A DNA stretch of 32,512 nucleotides from an uncultured Anaerobiospirillum sp. (GCA_944389615.1 CALXNA010000036.1:1-32512), one strand, 5' to 3'; counted from the first letter of the stretch, positions 1 through 7,457 are shown. The notes: generated from the letters alone by a model not told the origin. Numbers and translations: made by a program.

Positions 1-77
1 CACAGCTAGTATAGCATTTTTTGGGGCGCTTGACCCACGACCTAAAGGTCATGGGATTGCGCGCCCAGATTTTTCAA
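1..77 (-). mobile_element. IS200/IS605-type mini-element, left end, copy 1 (partial)
   Basis: These 77 bases match the left-end part of the complete copy at 1505-1747. The copy carries the imperfect hairpin CCCACGACCTAAAGGTCATGGG in two arms (arms around 35-56), followed by the GCGCGCCCAGATTTTTCAA end. Read on the minus strand, the element starts TTGAAAAATCTGGGCGCG, which would be the target motif plus left end. The remainder, including the right end, lies to the left of the window. It supplies the last codons and stop of the adjacent acetyltransferase gene. No transposase is visible. Assignment to IS200/IS605 rests on subterminal hairpins, lack of terminal inverted repeats, and the tnpB-like tail in copy 2. 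Confidence 0.72.
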
Positions 78-657
78 AGTCATGGGCCTTGATGTCGCGC
101 AGGACGCGGCATGGGGTGCCGACCGCGACCTTGCCTGCTGGGATGTCGCGGGTGACGACGGAACCGGCGCCGATGATGCAATCATCGCCGATGGTGACGC
201 CCGGGCAAATGACGACGTTGGCGCCAATCCAGACGCGCTTGCCGATGGTGACCGGCTTGTTGTACTGCCAAGCGGCGGTGCGCAGCTCTGGATTCTCTGG
301 GTGCATGGCCGTGGCGATGACGCAGCGTGGGCCAATCTGGGTGCAGTCGCCGATGGTGATAAAGGTGTCATCGACGGCGCAGAAGTCGTAGTTGATGTAG
401 ACGTGGTGGCCCAATTTGACGTGGTTGCCGCCCCAATTCATCTTGACCGGCGCCTCGACAAAGCAGTCCTCGCCTACCTCACAGAACATCTCCTTGAGCA
501 GCTCAGCGCGGCGCTCTAAGTCGGTCGGCAGGGTGTTGTTGAACTCATGCTGGGCCAGCAGGCACTTGCGCTGCTCGACAAAGAGCTCAGGGAGGGCGGA
601 GTCATAGACCTCGCCCGTGTGTAAGAAGGGATATTTCTCGCGGGTATCGAACTTCAT
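49..657 (-). CDS. Sugar O-acetyltransferase (maltose/galactoside acetyltransferase type), 3' end altered by mobile element
   Basis: About 202 residues. The N-terminal helical maltose-acetyltransferase region is followed by left-handed beta-helix hexapeptide repeats (for example IGDCTQIGPRCV, IGKRVWIGANVVICPGVTIGDDCIIGAGSVVT). The catalytic-type histidine lies in the TAMHPENPELR stretch. The family transfers acetyl from acetyl-CoA to a sugar hydroxyl in the cytoplasm. ATG at 657 is chosen over the upstream TTG because AAGGA sits six bases before it. The gene lies 19 bases after the mutT-like gene, so the two are probably co-transcribed. Family members usually end in a short tail after VLR-I-x-x-HD. 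Here the reading frame runs into the element at about codon 196, so the final residues KSGRAIP and the stop are element-encoded. The enzyme core looks intact; the substrate is unknown. Confidence 0.88.
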   Translation of the reverse strand: MKFDTREKYPFLHTGEVYDSALPELFVEQRKCLLAQHEFNNTLPTDLERRAELLKEMFCEVGEDCFVEAPVKMNWGGNHVKLGHHVYINYDFCAVDDTFITIGDCTQIGPRCVIATAMHPENPELRTAAWQYNKPVTIGKRVWIGANVVICPGVTIGDDCIIGAGSVVTRDIPAGKVAVGTPCRVLRDIKAHDFEKSGRAIP

Positions 658-676
658 AGACAATCCTTAGGTGCAG

Positions 677-1156
677 TTAGGCTAGGTGGGTAGCTAAGCT
701 GTGCATCAAGCGCTTGATGTTGGGCAGGAAGGCCAAGTCGGCCGGGGCAAAGTTGACCTCGCCCATCTCAGCTGGGGTAATGAACTTTAAGGCCTGATGC
801 TCGTTGGAGTTGAGCTTCTCGTGCTCGCCTTCGAGCAGGTGGCATAAGAAGAGATCCATGCTCAGATGGAAGTCATCGTAGTCATGCTCGCAGGTCAGGA
901 AGTAGCTGTCGACGCCAATGCGGCAGCCGAGCTCCTCTAAAATCTCGCGTTGGCATGCTTGCACCGCGCTCTCACCGGGCTCAATCTTGCCGCCTGGAAA
1001 CTCCCAGTAGCCGGTGAGATGGCGCTGGCCGGAGCGCTGGGCAATCAGGAACTTATCACCGGCGACGATCAAGGCCGCCGCGACGCGAACTACTTTGCGC
1101 GTTTCTGGACGCTCTGCGGTGCGCTCAGTGGGCGCCGTTGCCACTTGTTGTGACAC
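677..1156 (-). CDS. mutT: Nudix hydrolase, MutT-type (8-oxo-dGTP diphosphatase-like)
   Basis: 159 residues with a complete Nudix box: G-KIEPG-E-SAVQACQ-REILEELGC fits GX5EX7REUXEEXGU exactly, so the metal-binding glutamates are present. The preceding strand FLIAQRSGQRHLTGYWEFPGGK is typical of MutT (E. coli type: L-x-G-x-WEFPGGK), which sanitises the nucleotide pool by hydrolysing 8-oxo-dGTP to the monophosphate. The start is GTG at 1156 with GAGGGAAG upstream. The first 20 or so residues are a hydrophilic extension before VVRVAAALIVAGDKFLIAQR. It is followed after 19 bases by the acetyltransferase. Symbol assigned by motif similarity; another NTP substrate cannot be excluded. Confidence 0.85.
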   Translation of the reverse strand: MSQQVATAPTERTAERPETRKVVRVAAALIVAGDKFLIAQRSGQRHLTGYWEFPGGKIEPGESAVQACQREILEELGCRIGVDSYFLTCEHDYDDFHLSMDLFLCHLLEGEHEKLNSNEHQALKFITPAEMGEVNFAPADLAFLPNIKRLMHSLATHLA

Positions 1157-1258
1157 AAAACTTCCCTCACTTTGGTTAGGGCCTGAAAACGACGAAGGCT
1201 TGAGCGTGGCCCAAGCCTCAAGTTAGCGCTGCACTGGGGCAGCTTGCCGCTGCGGAGC

Positions 1259-1795
1259 TTAGAGATTGTCTACGCTCGGCACTTTGAGCCATGCGCAGGC
1301 GGCTTGGGCGCCGCGCTCGATGAACTCCTTCTCGCTTAAGTGGAACAGTTCAGCGGTACGGCGCATCGGCTCGTCATCGCGCTGCTTGATGGCATCAAGG
1401 GCGCAGACGTAGGCAAAGCCGAGCAGATCATCATCTTTGAATTGCTTGGAGTCGATGGCGAGGGCGATCTTCTCAAGGTAGAGAAAGGGCGATACGCGGG
1501 CATGGTGAACTACCCATCAGCTAAAGCTGATGAGCTTCCTCCTGCTTCAGCGAACTCTTGGAGCTCTCCACAGGCTTTAACTTCGGAGCGTTCCGACTCA
1601 TAGGGCGCAGGTCGCCACCCTTCTGCCACAGCCGCATATCCTTCATGAAGGATATTAACGGCCTTGGTCACATAGCCAGTATAGCATTTTTGGGAGCGCT
1701 TGACCCACGACCTAAAGGTCATGGGATTGCGCGCCCAAATTTTTCAAGGGATTAGGATGCTTGCTCGTGCGCCGAAAACCACCTTTCTTTGGCAT
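1259..1795 (-). pseudogene. Small unknown gene split by an IS200/IS605-type mini-element
   Basis: Minus-strand reading from ATG at 1793-1795 (AGCAGGAGCAGACC just upstream, a good ribosome site) gives MPKKGGFRRTSKHPN and then enters the element at about 1747. Beyond the element's right end (1505) an 80-codon protein-like frame continues, beginning HARVSPFLYLEKIALAIDSK and ending KVPSVDNL at the stop 1259-1261. Joining TTGAA on the left-end side to the base after ...GTAGTTCA on the right-end side restores one uninterrupted frame of about 98 codons. I do not recognise the product: it is small, helical in appearance, basic at the N-terminus and acidic later. It lies upstream of mutT on the same strand and may have been the first gene of that transcription unit. 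Confidence 0.62.
1505..1747 (-). mobile_element. IS200/IS605-type mini-element with tnpB 3' remnant and putative guide-RNA region, copy 2 (complete)
   Basis: A 243-base element. Read on the minus strand it begins TTGAAAAATTTGGGCGCG, has hairpin 1 (CCCATGACC...GGTCGTGGG, about 1710-1731), then roughly 50 codons that look like the C-terminus of TnpB (TKAVNILHEGYAAVAEGWRP...), then hairpin 2 (around 1511-1532, CATCAGC/GCTGATG arms) and ends GTAGTTCAC. A perfect 20-base palindrome, ATATCCTTCATGAAGGATAT, lies at 1636-1655 inside the tnpB remnant. In this family the 3' end of tnpB plus the right end encodes the omega/re guide RNA, so that part appears retained while tnpA and most of tnpB are missing. 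It interrupts a small gene. Confidence 0.75.
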
Positions 1796-1921
1796 GGTCT
1801 GCTCCTGCTGTGATCTAAGAGCCTGATGCCCTGAGCGCCTGACGGCGAACTGACGTAGTGCTCAGCGCGGCTTGCGCGGCACGACGTTGATGGCGGCCAA
1901 ACCACGTGCCATCTCAGAGAG

Positions 1922-1959
1922 TTAGGTCTGGCATAGAGCGTTTAGGTCTGGCATAGAGC
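1922..1959. repeat. Two-copy 18-base direct repeat, 20-base period
   Basis: TTAGGTCTGGCATAGAGC occurs at 1922-1939 and again at 1942-1959. It lies in the 320-base gap between the split small gene and the lipoprotein gene. No other gene is supported in 1796-2116. The role is unknown; tandem operators or simple slippage are both possible. Confidence 0.8.
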
Positions 1960-2116
1960 TTATGTGCCGTAAGTTAGGGCTGTGCTCAAGGCACGCGCCC
2001 CAACTTGCCGAGCTTAGGCCCCAATGCGCGGGGCTAATCCCAAAAGTTAGCCCCAGCTCAAACTTTGCTGCAGCTTGAACCTGCCGGAGCGGGGCGGAGC
2101 AGCTTGCCTTTGGCGG

Positions 2117-2686
2117 TTAGAGCGGGCGTACCATGAGCTGCATCATCTTCTCGTTGCCCACGAGGTAGCTTAAGAGCTCGCCCACCACATCCAGCGAGCC
2201 GGTGAAGGTGATCGAATACACGCTGTTGTCGTCGTCATACTGGCGCAGCCATAAGGAGACGTCCTTGGTGTTCTCTTTGCCTTCGATGATGCAGGTGCCA
2301 AAGGAGACCTCTGGGTTCTTGGTGAAGGTCAGGCCGTTGGCCTCAAAGCCCTTTTGGGCATACAGGCAGGTGTCGTTGATGTTCTGGTAGACGCCTTGGT
2401 CGACGCGAATGGTGACTAAGGCCGAGTGGTCGAGCTTCTCAACCGAGATGTGGGTATTGTCGGCTTTGTCGCTAAAGGACAAGACCTTCCAGCCCTCAGG
2501 GATGCCTAAGGCGAAGTAGTCGGTGCGAAACGAGGCCGGGAGCGGCGCAAAGAGCTGCTGCACCGATTCATCGTAGAAGTTCTCGCCGCCTGCGGCCGTC
2601 GTGTTGCCGCCGGGTGACGTGGTGGCGCAAGCAGACAGCAAGAGAGCACTACCCAAAGCTAACAATCCTGTGCGTAACTTAATCAT
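2117..2686 (-). CDS. Lipoprotein of unknown function
   Basis: 189 residues starting MIKLRTGLLALGSALLLSACATT. This is a lipoprotein signal peptide with lipobox LSAC, so it is predicted to be lipid-anchored facing the periplasm. A longer in-frame start exists 26 codons upstream but would place a GC-rich hydrophilic stretch before the signal peptide, so ATG at 2686 is preferred. After a short Gly/Thr-rich linker the mature domain (FAPLPASFRTDYFALGIPEGW...) has alternating beta-like segments and two cysteines (NDTCLYAQKGF, FGTCIIEG) that could form a disulfide. I do not recognise a family. It is divergently oriented to the NSS transporter gene. Confidence 0.8.
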   Translation of the reverse strand: MIKLRTGLLALGSALLLSACATTSPGGNTTAAGGENFYDESVQQLFAPLPASFRTDYFALGIPEGWKVLSFSDKADNTHISVEKLDHSALVTIRVDQGVYQNINDTCLYAQKGFEANGLTFTKNPEVSFGTCIIEGKENTKDVSLWLRQYDDDNSVYSITFTGSLDVVGELLSYLVGNEKMMQLMVRPL

Positions 2687-3007
2687 CGCAAACCGGCGCG
2701 TAAGGCTGGCCTGAGCCCAGCTTGCTGGCTGGCTCGAGCTCAGCGTGGCGGCGCCGCCTCCCAATCAAATGAAACGTGAGGGCTGTCCCTCATCCCTTGC
2801 CCAGCAGCACAGCTGGGGTGTCTCCATGATAGCAAAACGCCAGAGCTTGCGCAGGTCAATGCGCGGCGCGGCCGACGCTGGTGTGACGGCTAACTTTATT
2901 TGGCGGGCCTAATCAACTAGAATGGTGCGTTTGGTTGGTACCGCTCTTAGGGAGTGCGTATCGGGTTTTGGCAGGTTGGCACGGTACCGTCTCGGTACTG
3001 CGCAGAG

Positions 3008-3092
3008 CATAGCGCTAACAACTCGTAGTATGGGCCACGGCGGCGGGCGAAGCTGCATTGCTGCGGCGCTAAGGCTGGCTGTTAGCGCTATG
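3008..3092. repeat. 13-base inverted repeat in the NSS transporter leader region
   Basis: CATAGCGCTAACA at 3008-3020 is the exact reverse complement of TGTTAGCGCTATG at 3080-3092, separated by 59 bases. Each arm contains the 8-base palindrome TAGCGCTA, so the region could be a long stem-loop or two operator sites. It lies in the divergent gap (2687-3173) between the lipoprotein and the NSS transporter genes. A GGTACC...GGTACC pair also occurs at about 2937-2988. The remaining sequence in the gap carries no supported gene. Confidence 0.7.
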
Positions 3093-3111
3093 CGTTGCGC
3101 CGGGAGCGACC

Positions 3112-3120
3112 TGGTACACT
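3112..3120 (+). promoter_or_regulatory. Possible extended -10 promoter for the NSS transporter gene
   Basis: TGGTACACT gives a TGn extended -10 with TACACT at 3115-3120. TTGCGC at 3095-3100 is too close (14-base spacer) to be a standard -35, so only the extended -10 is proposed. It sits about 54 bases before the chosen start and directly after the inverted repeat. Confidence 0.3.
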
Positions 3121-3173
3121 TGAGATAGCTGTGTCGTGATGGCCGCGTCTTGAGTACAACAAAGAGGATTGGC

Positions 3174-4553
3174 ATGGCACGGCAGACTTGGAGTAATCGC
3201 TTAGCTTACATCTTGACGGTGGCAGGAGCCACGATTGGTTTTGGTGCGACGTGGCGCTTCCCGTACTTAGTCGGTGAAAACGGCGGTGGCGCCTATGTGG
3301 CGACTTTCGTGCTCATCATGATCTTGGTGGGCATCCCGATCATCTTGGTTGAGAACGTCATCGGCCGCCGCGCCCAGACCAACAGCGTCGATGCCTTCTA
3401 CAGCAATCAGCCGACGCACTCGCCCTTGTGGAAGTTCTTTGGCTACTTTGGCATGGTCGGCGCCTTTGGCATCTTGGCCTACTACATGCCCATTGGCGGC
3501 TGGGTCATTTCCTACATCTATCACATCTGCTTAGGCGCGGTGGGCTTAGGCGGCCTCGACCTGTCGGTACCGGTCACCAAGGAGATCACCGAGAGCTTCT
3601 ATGTCGACCAAATCGAGCAGTCGCCATGGACGATTTCCATCTGCACCGCCTTCTTCGTCTTCATCAACTGGCTCATCCTGCGCCGTGGCGTCATTGCGGG
3701 CATTGAGCGCTCGGTGCGCTTCTTGATGCCGCTCTTGTTTATCTGCCTCATCATCATGGTCGGCCGCAATCTGACCTTAGATGGCGCGATGGAAGGTGTG
3801 CGCTTTTACCTCACCCCAGACTTCTCGAAGATCACGGGCAAGCTCTTGCTCGACGTCTTAGGCCAAGTCTTCTTTGCCTTGAGCTTAGGCTTTGGCGTCA
3901 TGATTACCTTATCGAGCCACTTAAGCAAGGACGAGAGCTTAGTTAAGACCGCCACCATCACCGGCGTCATCAACACCATCATTGCCGTCTTATGCGGCTT
4001 CATGATCTTCCCTTCGCTCTTTAGCGCAGGCTTAAGCCCAGACTCGGGCCCGTCCTTGGTCTTCAAGACCTTGCCGATCGCCTTCTCGCAGATGGCCTTT
4101 GGTAACTTCTTTGCCGTGGTCTTCTTCTTACTTCTGATCATCGCGGCCCTGACCACCAGCCTGACCATTTACCAAGTGATCATCGCGGTCTTAAATGAGA
4201 AGTTCGGCATCCGCCTCAAGGGCGCCATCAACATCACGCTGCTCTTCATCTTTGTCTTTGGCAATCTGCCGTGCATCTTAGGCTCGGGCCCGTGGAAGGA
4301 GGTCACCTTCATCGACCGTTCGATCTTCGATGCTTTCGACTACATCTCAGGCAACATCTGCTTCGTGCTCACGGCCTTAGGCGCCACTCTCTTTGTCGGC
4401 TGGGTCTTAAAGGACAAGGCGGTCGATGAGATCAGTAATCACACCCCGGTAGCCTCGCGCAGTGGCTTCTACCAGCTGTGGTTTAACTACGTGCGCTACA
4501 TCATCCCGGTCATCATCATTGCCATCTTCATCTACGGCTTAAGCAGCCTGTAG
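3174..4553 (+). CDS. Sodium-dependent transporter, neurotransmitter:sodium symporter (NSS) family
   Basis: 459 residues with about 11-12 membrane segments. The first helix carries the family signature: WSNRLAYILTVAGATIGFGATWRFPYLVGENGGGAYV, close to the bacterial NSS pattern W-R-FP-x-NGGGAF. Glycine breaks in TM1 and the TM6 region (LGQVFFALSLGFGVMITLSSHL) are as in LeuT/MhsT, where they form the substrate and Na+ sites. Members import amino acids or related amines with Na+ across the inner membrane; the substrate is not deducible. ATG at 3174 is preferred to the TTG at 3150 because AGAGG lies just upstream. A hairpin with GTGGGCTTTG follows the stop. It appears monocistronic. Confidence 0.93.
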   Translation: MARQTWSNRLAYILTVAGATIGFGATWRFPYLVGENGGGAYVATFVLIMILVGIPIILVENVIGRRAQTNSVDAFYSNQPTHSPLWKFFGYFGMVGAFGILAYYMPIGGWVISYIYHICLGAVGLGGLDLSVPVTKEITESFYVDQIEQSPWTISICTAFFVFINWLILRRGVIAGIERSVRFLMPLLFICLIIMVGRNLTLDGAMEGVRFYLTPDFSKITGKLLLDVLGQVFFALSLGFGVMITLSSHLSKDESLVKTATITGVINTIIAVLCGFMIFPSLFSAGLSPDSGPSLVFKTLPIAFSQMAFGNFFAVVFFLLLIIAALTTSLTIYQVIIAVLNEKFGIRLKGAINITLLFIFVFGNLPCILGSGPWKEVTFIDRSIFDAFDYISGNICFVLTALGATLFVGWVLKDKAVDEISNHTPVASRSGFYQLWFNYVRYIIPVIIIAIFIYGLSSL

Positions 4554-4590
4554 GCGCAGCAACAGCTGCCGCCGCAGCCCGCGCACTCAT

Positions 4591-4621
4591 AAGCCCACTC
4601 CAGTTCTGGCGTGGGCTTTGT
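4591..4621 (+). terminator. Terminator after the NSS transporter gene
   Basis: Stem AAGCCCAC (4591-4598) / GTGGGCTT (4611-4618) with a 12-base loop, then a short TTGTT tract. It sits 38 bases after the stop codon. Confidence 0.65.
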
Positions 4622-4667
4622 TGGGCGCCTTCGCTTAAGATGGGGAGATATGTTTGAGTTTTAGGCA

Positions 4668-4690
4668 ACAAAAAAGCAGCTTGCGCTGCC
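4668..4690 (-). terminator. Terminator after tRNA-Ser
   Basis: On the minus strand GCAGC (4685-4689), loop GCAA and GCTGC (4676-4680) are followed by TTTTTTG (4675-4669). This is a compact Rho-independent terminator immediately downstream of the tRNA. Confidence 0.8.
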
Positions 4691-4704
4691 TCAGTCTTGG
4701 TTCA

Positions 4705-4794
4705 TGGCGGTGAGAGGGGGATTCGAACCCCCGATACGGTAATCCGTATACACGCTTTCCAGGCGGGCCCCTTCAGCCACTCGGGCATCTCACC
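4705..4794 (-). tRNA. tRNA-Ser (anticodon GGA)
   Basis: The minus strand starts GGTGAGATGCCCGAGTGGCT and ends with the T-arm GGGGGTTCGAATCCCCC, an acceptor strand CTCACC, discriminator G and an encoded CCA (4705-4707). The anticodon loop CTGGAAA gives GGA, reading UCC/UCU serine codons. The long variable arm (GTATACGGATTACCGTATC) is the type II feature of tRNA-Ser. The length of 90 with CCA fits. The sequence is closely similar to the E. coli serine GGA tRNA as I remember it. Confidence 0.97.
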
Positions 4795-5011
4795 GCATCC
4801 TCAGTGCGTCGCACTGTCGTCGGAACGGTGCTCATTTTACGTATTTTGCCGCCCCATGCAAGCCCTTTTTGGTAAAAGTTACGAAAAATCGGCTGGGCGG
4901 CGCGCTGCCGCGCCGCAGGCGCGGCACAGAGCGCGATAAATATCGCAAAGAGCTCCTGCCGTAGGGGCAAGCGCGGGACGGGCGCTGTTATTGGAGCATC
5001 TTATCCCCATA

Positions 5012-5729
5012 TTACTCGTTGGGCTGCTGCGGGCTTCCATGGCTGACGCCTTGGGGCGAGGTGACCGGGCACCATGCGCAGACTGGGTTGCTCTCCTCGG
5101 CGATGAGCAAGACCACGCCGTACCAGCGTGCTACGACCTGCTGGGCGCGGCCATAGCGCTGGCCTTGCAGCACTTGCTGCTCAAAGCGCGATGCTAACAC
5201 GTCAAAACATTGGCATTCTGGTAGGAAGTCGAAGGCCTCGTGAAAACCGGCGTCATAGCAGGCGCAGCGCAACTTAAAGCAGAGGTCTTGCGCAAACGTG
5301 GCGGGATCATCGAGGGTCAAGAAGGAGAGGCGCAGCACCGGGTACTGCTCTTCATGCCAGCGCTCAGCGATGGCGAGGTGCTCAAAGAGTTGCGGGGCGT
5401 GGGCAAAGAGCGCTTCGAGCATGGACACGAGGATGCTTTTGCCAAAGCGGCGCGGGCGCATGAAGAAGACATGCTTCTGATCCTCGACGAAGGCTTGGAG
5501 CTGGGCCGTCTTGTCGACAAAGAGCGTGTCACGCTCTTGGAAGTCGCGGAAATCTTGGCAGCGAGCACAATGTTCGGCAATACGGCAGTTGCTGCGGACA
5601 GGGCGGCAGAAGGCGCGCCTGAGTGGTGTGTAGGGCCGCTTAGATGGCGCGGCGGGCGCGGTAGGGCGCTTAGCTGGCGCGGTAGGGCGCGGCAGGGCGC
5701 GTAGTTGGCGCCGTAAGCTGAGCGGTCAT
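5012..5729 (-). pseudogene. Decayed AAA-ATPase-like gene (PF09820 type), frameshifted and truncated
   Basis: A clear AAA-ATPase-like N-terminal core is readable: FRDFQERDTLFVDKTAQLQAF, then VFFMRPRRFGKSILVSMLEALF, with the RPRRFGKS P-loop typical of this family, which usually also carries a C-terminal PD-(D/E)XK nuclease domain and spans about 500 residues. A plausible start with a strong AAGGAGATAG site is ATG at 5729, but its frame (MTAQLTAPTTRPAAPYRAS) stops after 19 codons and differs from the core frame by one. The break falls in a repeated GGCGCGGTAGGGCGC tract (about 5645-5700), suggesting slippage. Downstream, the Walker B region reads VVLLIAEES instead of the usual VVLLIDEYD, and the frame stops at 5012, so the nuclease half is absent. 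Non-functional remnant. Confidence 0.7.
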
Positions 5730-5791
5730 AACTATCTCCTTGAGCTCAGAGACCTGAGGCTAATATAGCACCAGTCTCCGCTCAAAAACCA

Positions 5792-5819
5792 AAGGCGAAG
5801 CCTGAGGGGGCTTCGCCTT
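5792..5819. terminator. Strong hairpin terminator, likely for the NhaD/ArsB-like gene
   Basis: Perfect 11-base stem AAGGCGAAGCC (5792-5802) / GGCTTCGCCTT (5809-5819) with a 6-base loop. On the minus strand it is followed by TGGTTTTTG, so it would end transcription from the transporter gene at 5850-7268. Confidence 0.85.
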
Positions 5820-5849
5820 GGGAGTAGAACTCAGATGAGAGCACTTAAG

Positions 5850-7268
5850 TTACTCTGCATCAACCTCGACCACTGGATCGGCCATGTGGTGAACTGGAGT
5901 GTTACCAATAGCCTCTTCTTGGGTGATAGGTTGTGGCATTTGATCTGGTGGGTTGCCCTTCATCGGATCCCAGCCAATGAGCAGGAGGTAAACGCCAAAG
6001 CCGATGACAAAGCCAAATGGGATGTGCCAGCCGTAACGTAACCAGTTCATGAACGAGCGGGCCTTCGGGAACATGTCGCACACAGCAACACCAGCCGAGG
6101 AGCCGAACCAAATCATCGAACCGCCAAAGCCGACAGCGTAGGAGATCAAGGCCCAGTCGTAGCCGCCCTTGATCAAGCACAGCTGCGTTAATGGGATGTT
6201 GTTGAACACAGCCGAGACGAAGCCGATGGCTAAGGTCGACAGGATCGAAGCATCCGGTACCGAGTCGATTGGGACTAACTCGGCGCAGAACACCAAGGCC
6301 ACTAAGAAGATGGTGCTGTTCATGGCGCTTAAGGCGACGCGGAACTTGATCTTAACGAAGAGCGAGCCCAGTAAGATCACGATCCAAATGCCTAAGGCTG
6401 GGAACTCCAAGAAGTAGTTGAACAAGATGGCAGCTACCAAGATGCAGCCGACCAAGACAATGCGCTTCTTCTCGACGCTGACGCCACCTTCTGGGATGAA
6501 GATGTCTTGGGTGTAGCGATGCTGCTCGCGGCCGGCAAAGAAGGCGACGACCAAGAAGGCAACAATCGCAGGTAAGAAGGCGTGGGCGATGACCAGCGGA
6601 TCCTTACCGTAGATCCAGATTAAGGTGGTGGTGGTATCACCGACGACCGAACCGGCACCACCGGCGTTCGAGGCGGCGCAGATGGCAGCGACATAACCGA
6701 TGTGCACCTTGTTCTTGTACAAGGCAGCTGCCATCGAGCAGCCGATCATGGCGGCTGCGATGTTATCTAAGAAGGTCGATAAGATGAAGACGAAGCCGAG
6801 CAGCACCATGGCCCCTAAGGTGCCCTTGGGTAAGTAGCGCGGCAGGATGGCCGGGAACTTCGACTCCTCGAAGATGTTGGCCAAGATCGAGAAGCCTGGC
6901 AGCATCAAGAGCAGGTTGAGGTAGGTATTCCACGAGCCTTTGACCCACTCGCCGTCGGCATTGACATGGCCAAACAAGCGGTTGATGACCGAGAAGTCAG
7001 CCAAGAACTCGTACTTGTAAAAGCACAGGGCTAAAAGACCAATCAGGGCGACCTGCATGGTCTTGTTATAGAAAATGGCCACGCCCACCAAGATGAGGGC
7101 AAAGATGATCATCTCGTAGCGGATGCCATAGATAGTGGTGGTGGTGAGCCAGCCGTCGGCATCCTCAAGACCTACGGCCGCAGCGCCCGACGCGTAGGCG
7201 GTGCTCACGCCCAGTGCCATCAAGACGAGCGCGGCGCCAATCTTCAACAACTTATCGATATGAGGCAT
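5850..7268 (-). CDS. Ion transporter, NhaD/ArsB-type (IT superfamily)
   Basis: 472 residues, about 12 membrane segments, preceded by a leader-like first helix (LKIGAALVLMALGVSTAYASG). Two family landmarks are visible: SSFLDNIAAA-like STFLDNIAAAMIGCSMAAAL and ASNAGGAGSVVGDTTTTLIWI, the re-entrant/antiporter signature seen in NhaD Na+/H+ antiporters and related anion permeases. The second half has the matching repeat AVFNNIPLTQL and VGFGGSMIWFGSSAGVAV. It is expected in the inner membrane, exchanging Na+ for H+ or moving an anion; I cannot decide which. The hydrophilic tail ends PVVEVDAE. The start ATG at 7268 follows a TAGGT site. Confidence 0.85.
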   Translation of the reverse strand: MPHIDKLLKIGAALVLMALGVSTAYASGAAAVGLEDADGWLTTTTIYGIRYEMIIFALILVGVAIFYNKTMQVALIGLLALCFYKYEFLADFSVINRLFGHVNADGEWVKGSWNTYLNLLLMLPGFSILANIFEESKFPAILPRYLPKGTLGAMVLLGFVFILSTFLDNIAAAMIGCSMAAALYKNKVHIGYVAAICAASNAGGAGSVVGDTTTTLIWIYGKDPLVIAHAFLPAIVAFLVVAFFAGREQHRYTQDIFIPEGGVSVEKKRIVLVGCILVAAILFNYFLEFPALGIWIVILLGSLFVKIKFRVALSAMNSTIFLVALVFCAELVPIDSVPDASILSTLAIGFVSAVFNNIPLTQLCLIKGGYDWALISYAVGFGGSMIWFGSSAGVAVCDMFPKARSFMNWLRYGWHIPFGFVIGFGVYLLLIGWDPMKGNPPDQMPQPITQEEAIGNTPVHHMADPVVEVDAE

Positions 7269-7351
7269 AACATACCTATTTTAACAGGGGGTAAGCCAAG
7301 TGCCGTCCCGAAGCCGTAAGCGTGCGTGACGCTGCTATCCGGGGCGTGAGA

Positions 7352-7379
7352 CTAGGCGGCAACCTGCGCTGCCGCCTAG
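7352..7379. other. 10-base perfect stem-loop between two minus-strand genes
   Basis: CTAGGCGGCA (7352-7361) pairs with TGCCGCCTAG (7370-7379) around an 8-base loop. It lies in the 189-base gap after the 7458-8615 gene and before the NhaD-like gene. There is no T-run on either side, so it may be a Rho-dependent pause, an mRNA-stabilising element or an attenuator rather than a simple terminator. Confidence 0.6.
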
Positions 7380-7457
7380 CTAGGTGTGAGTAAGTTCCAC
7401 ACAAACTTGCTCATTGGCTTTACATCAACACACAATACACACTGAGAGCGTCAGCTC

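Noticed and set aside
1505..1747. An intact tnpB or tnpA gene in the elements
   Set aside because: The complete copies are 243 and 172 bases; only a C-terminal tnpB-like tail remains, and copy 3 is frameshifted.
1922..1959. CRISPR array
   Set aside because: Only two 18-base repeats with a 2-base spacer; no cas genes anywhere in the window.
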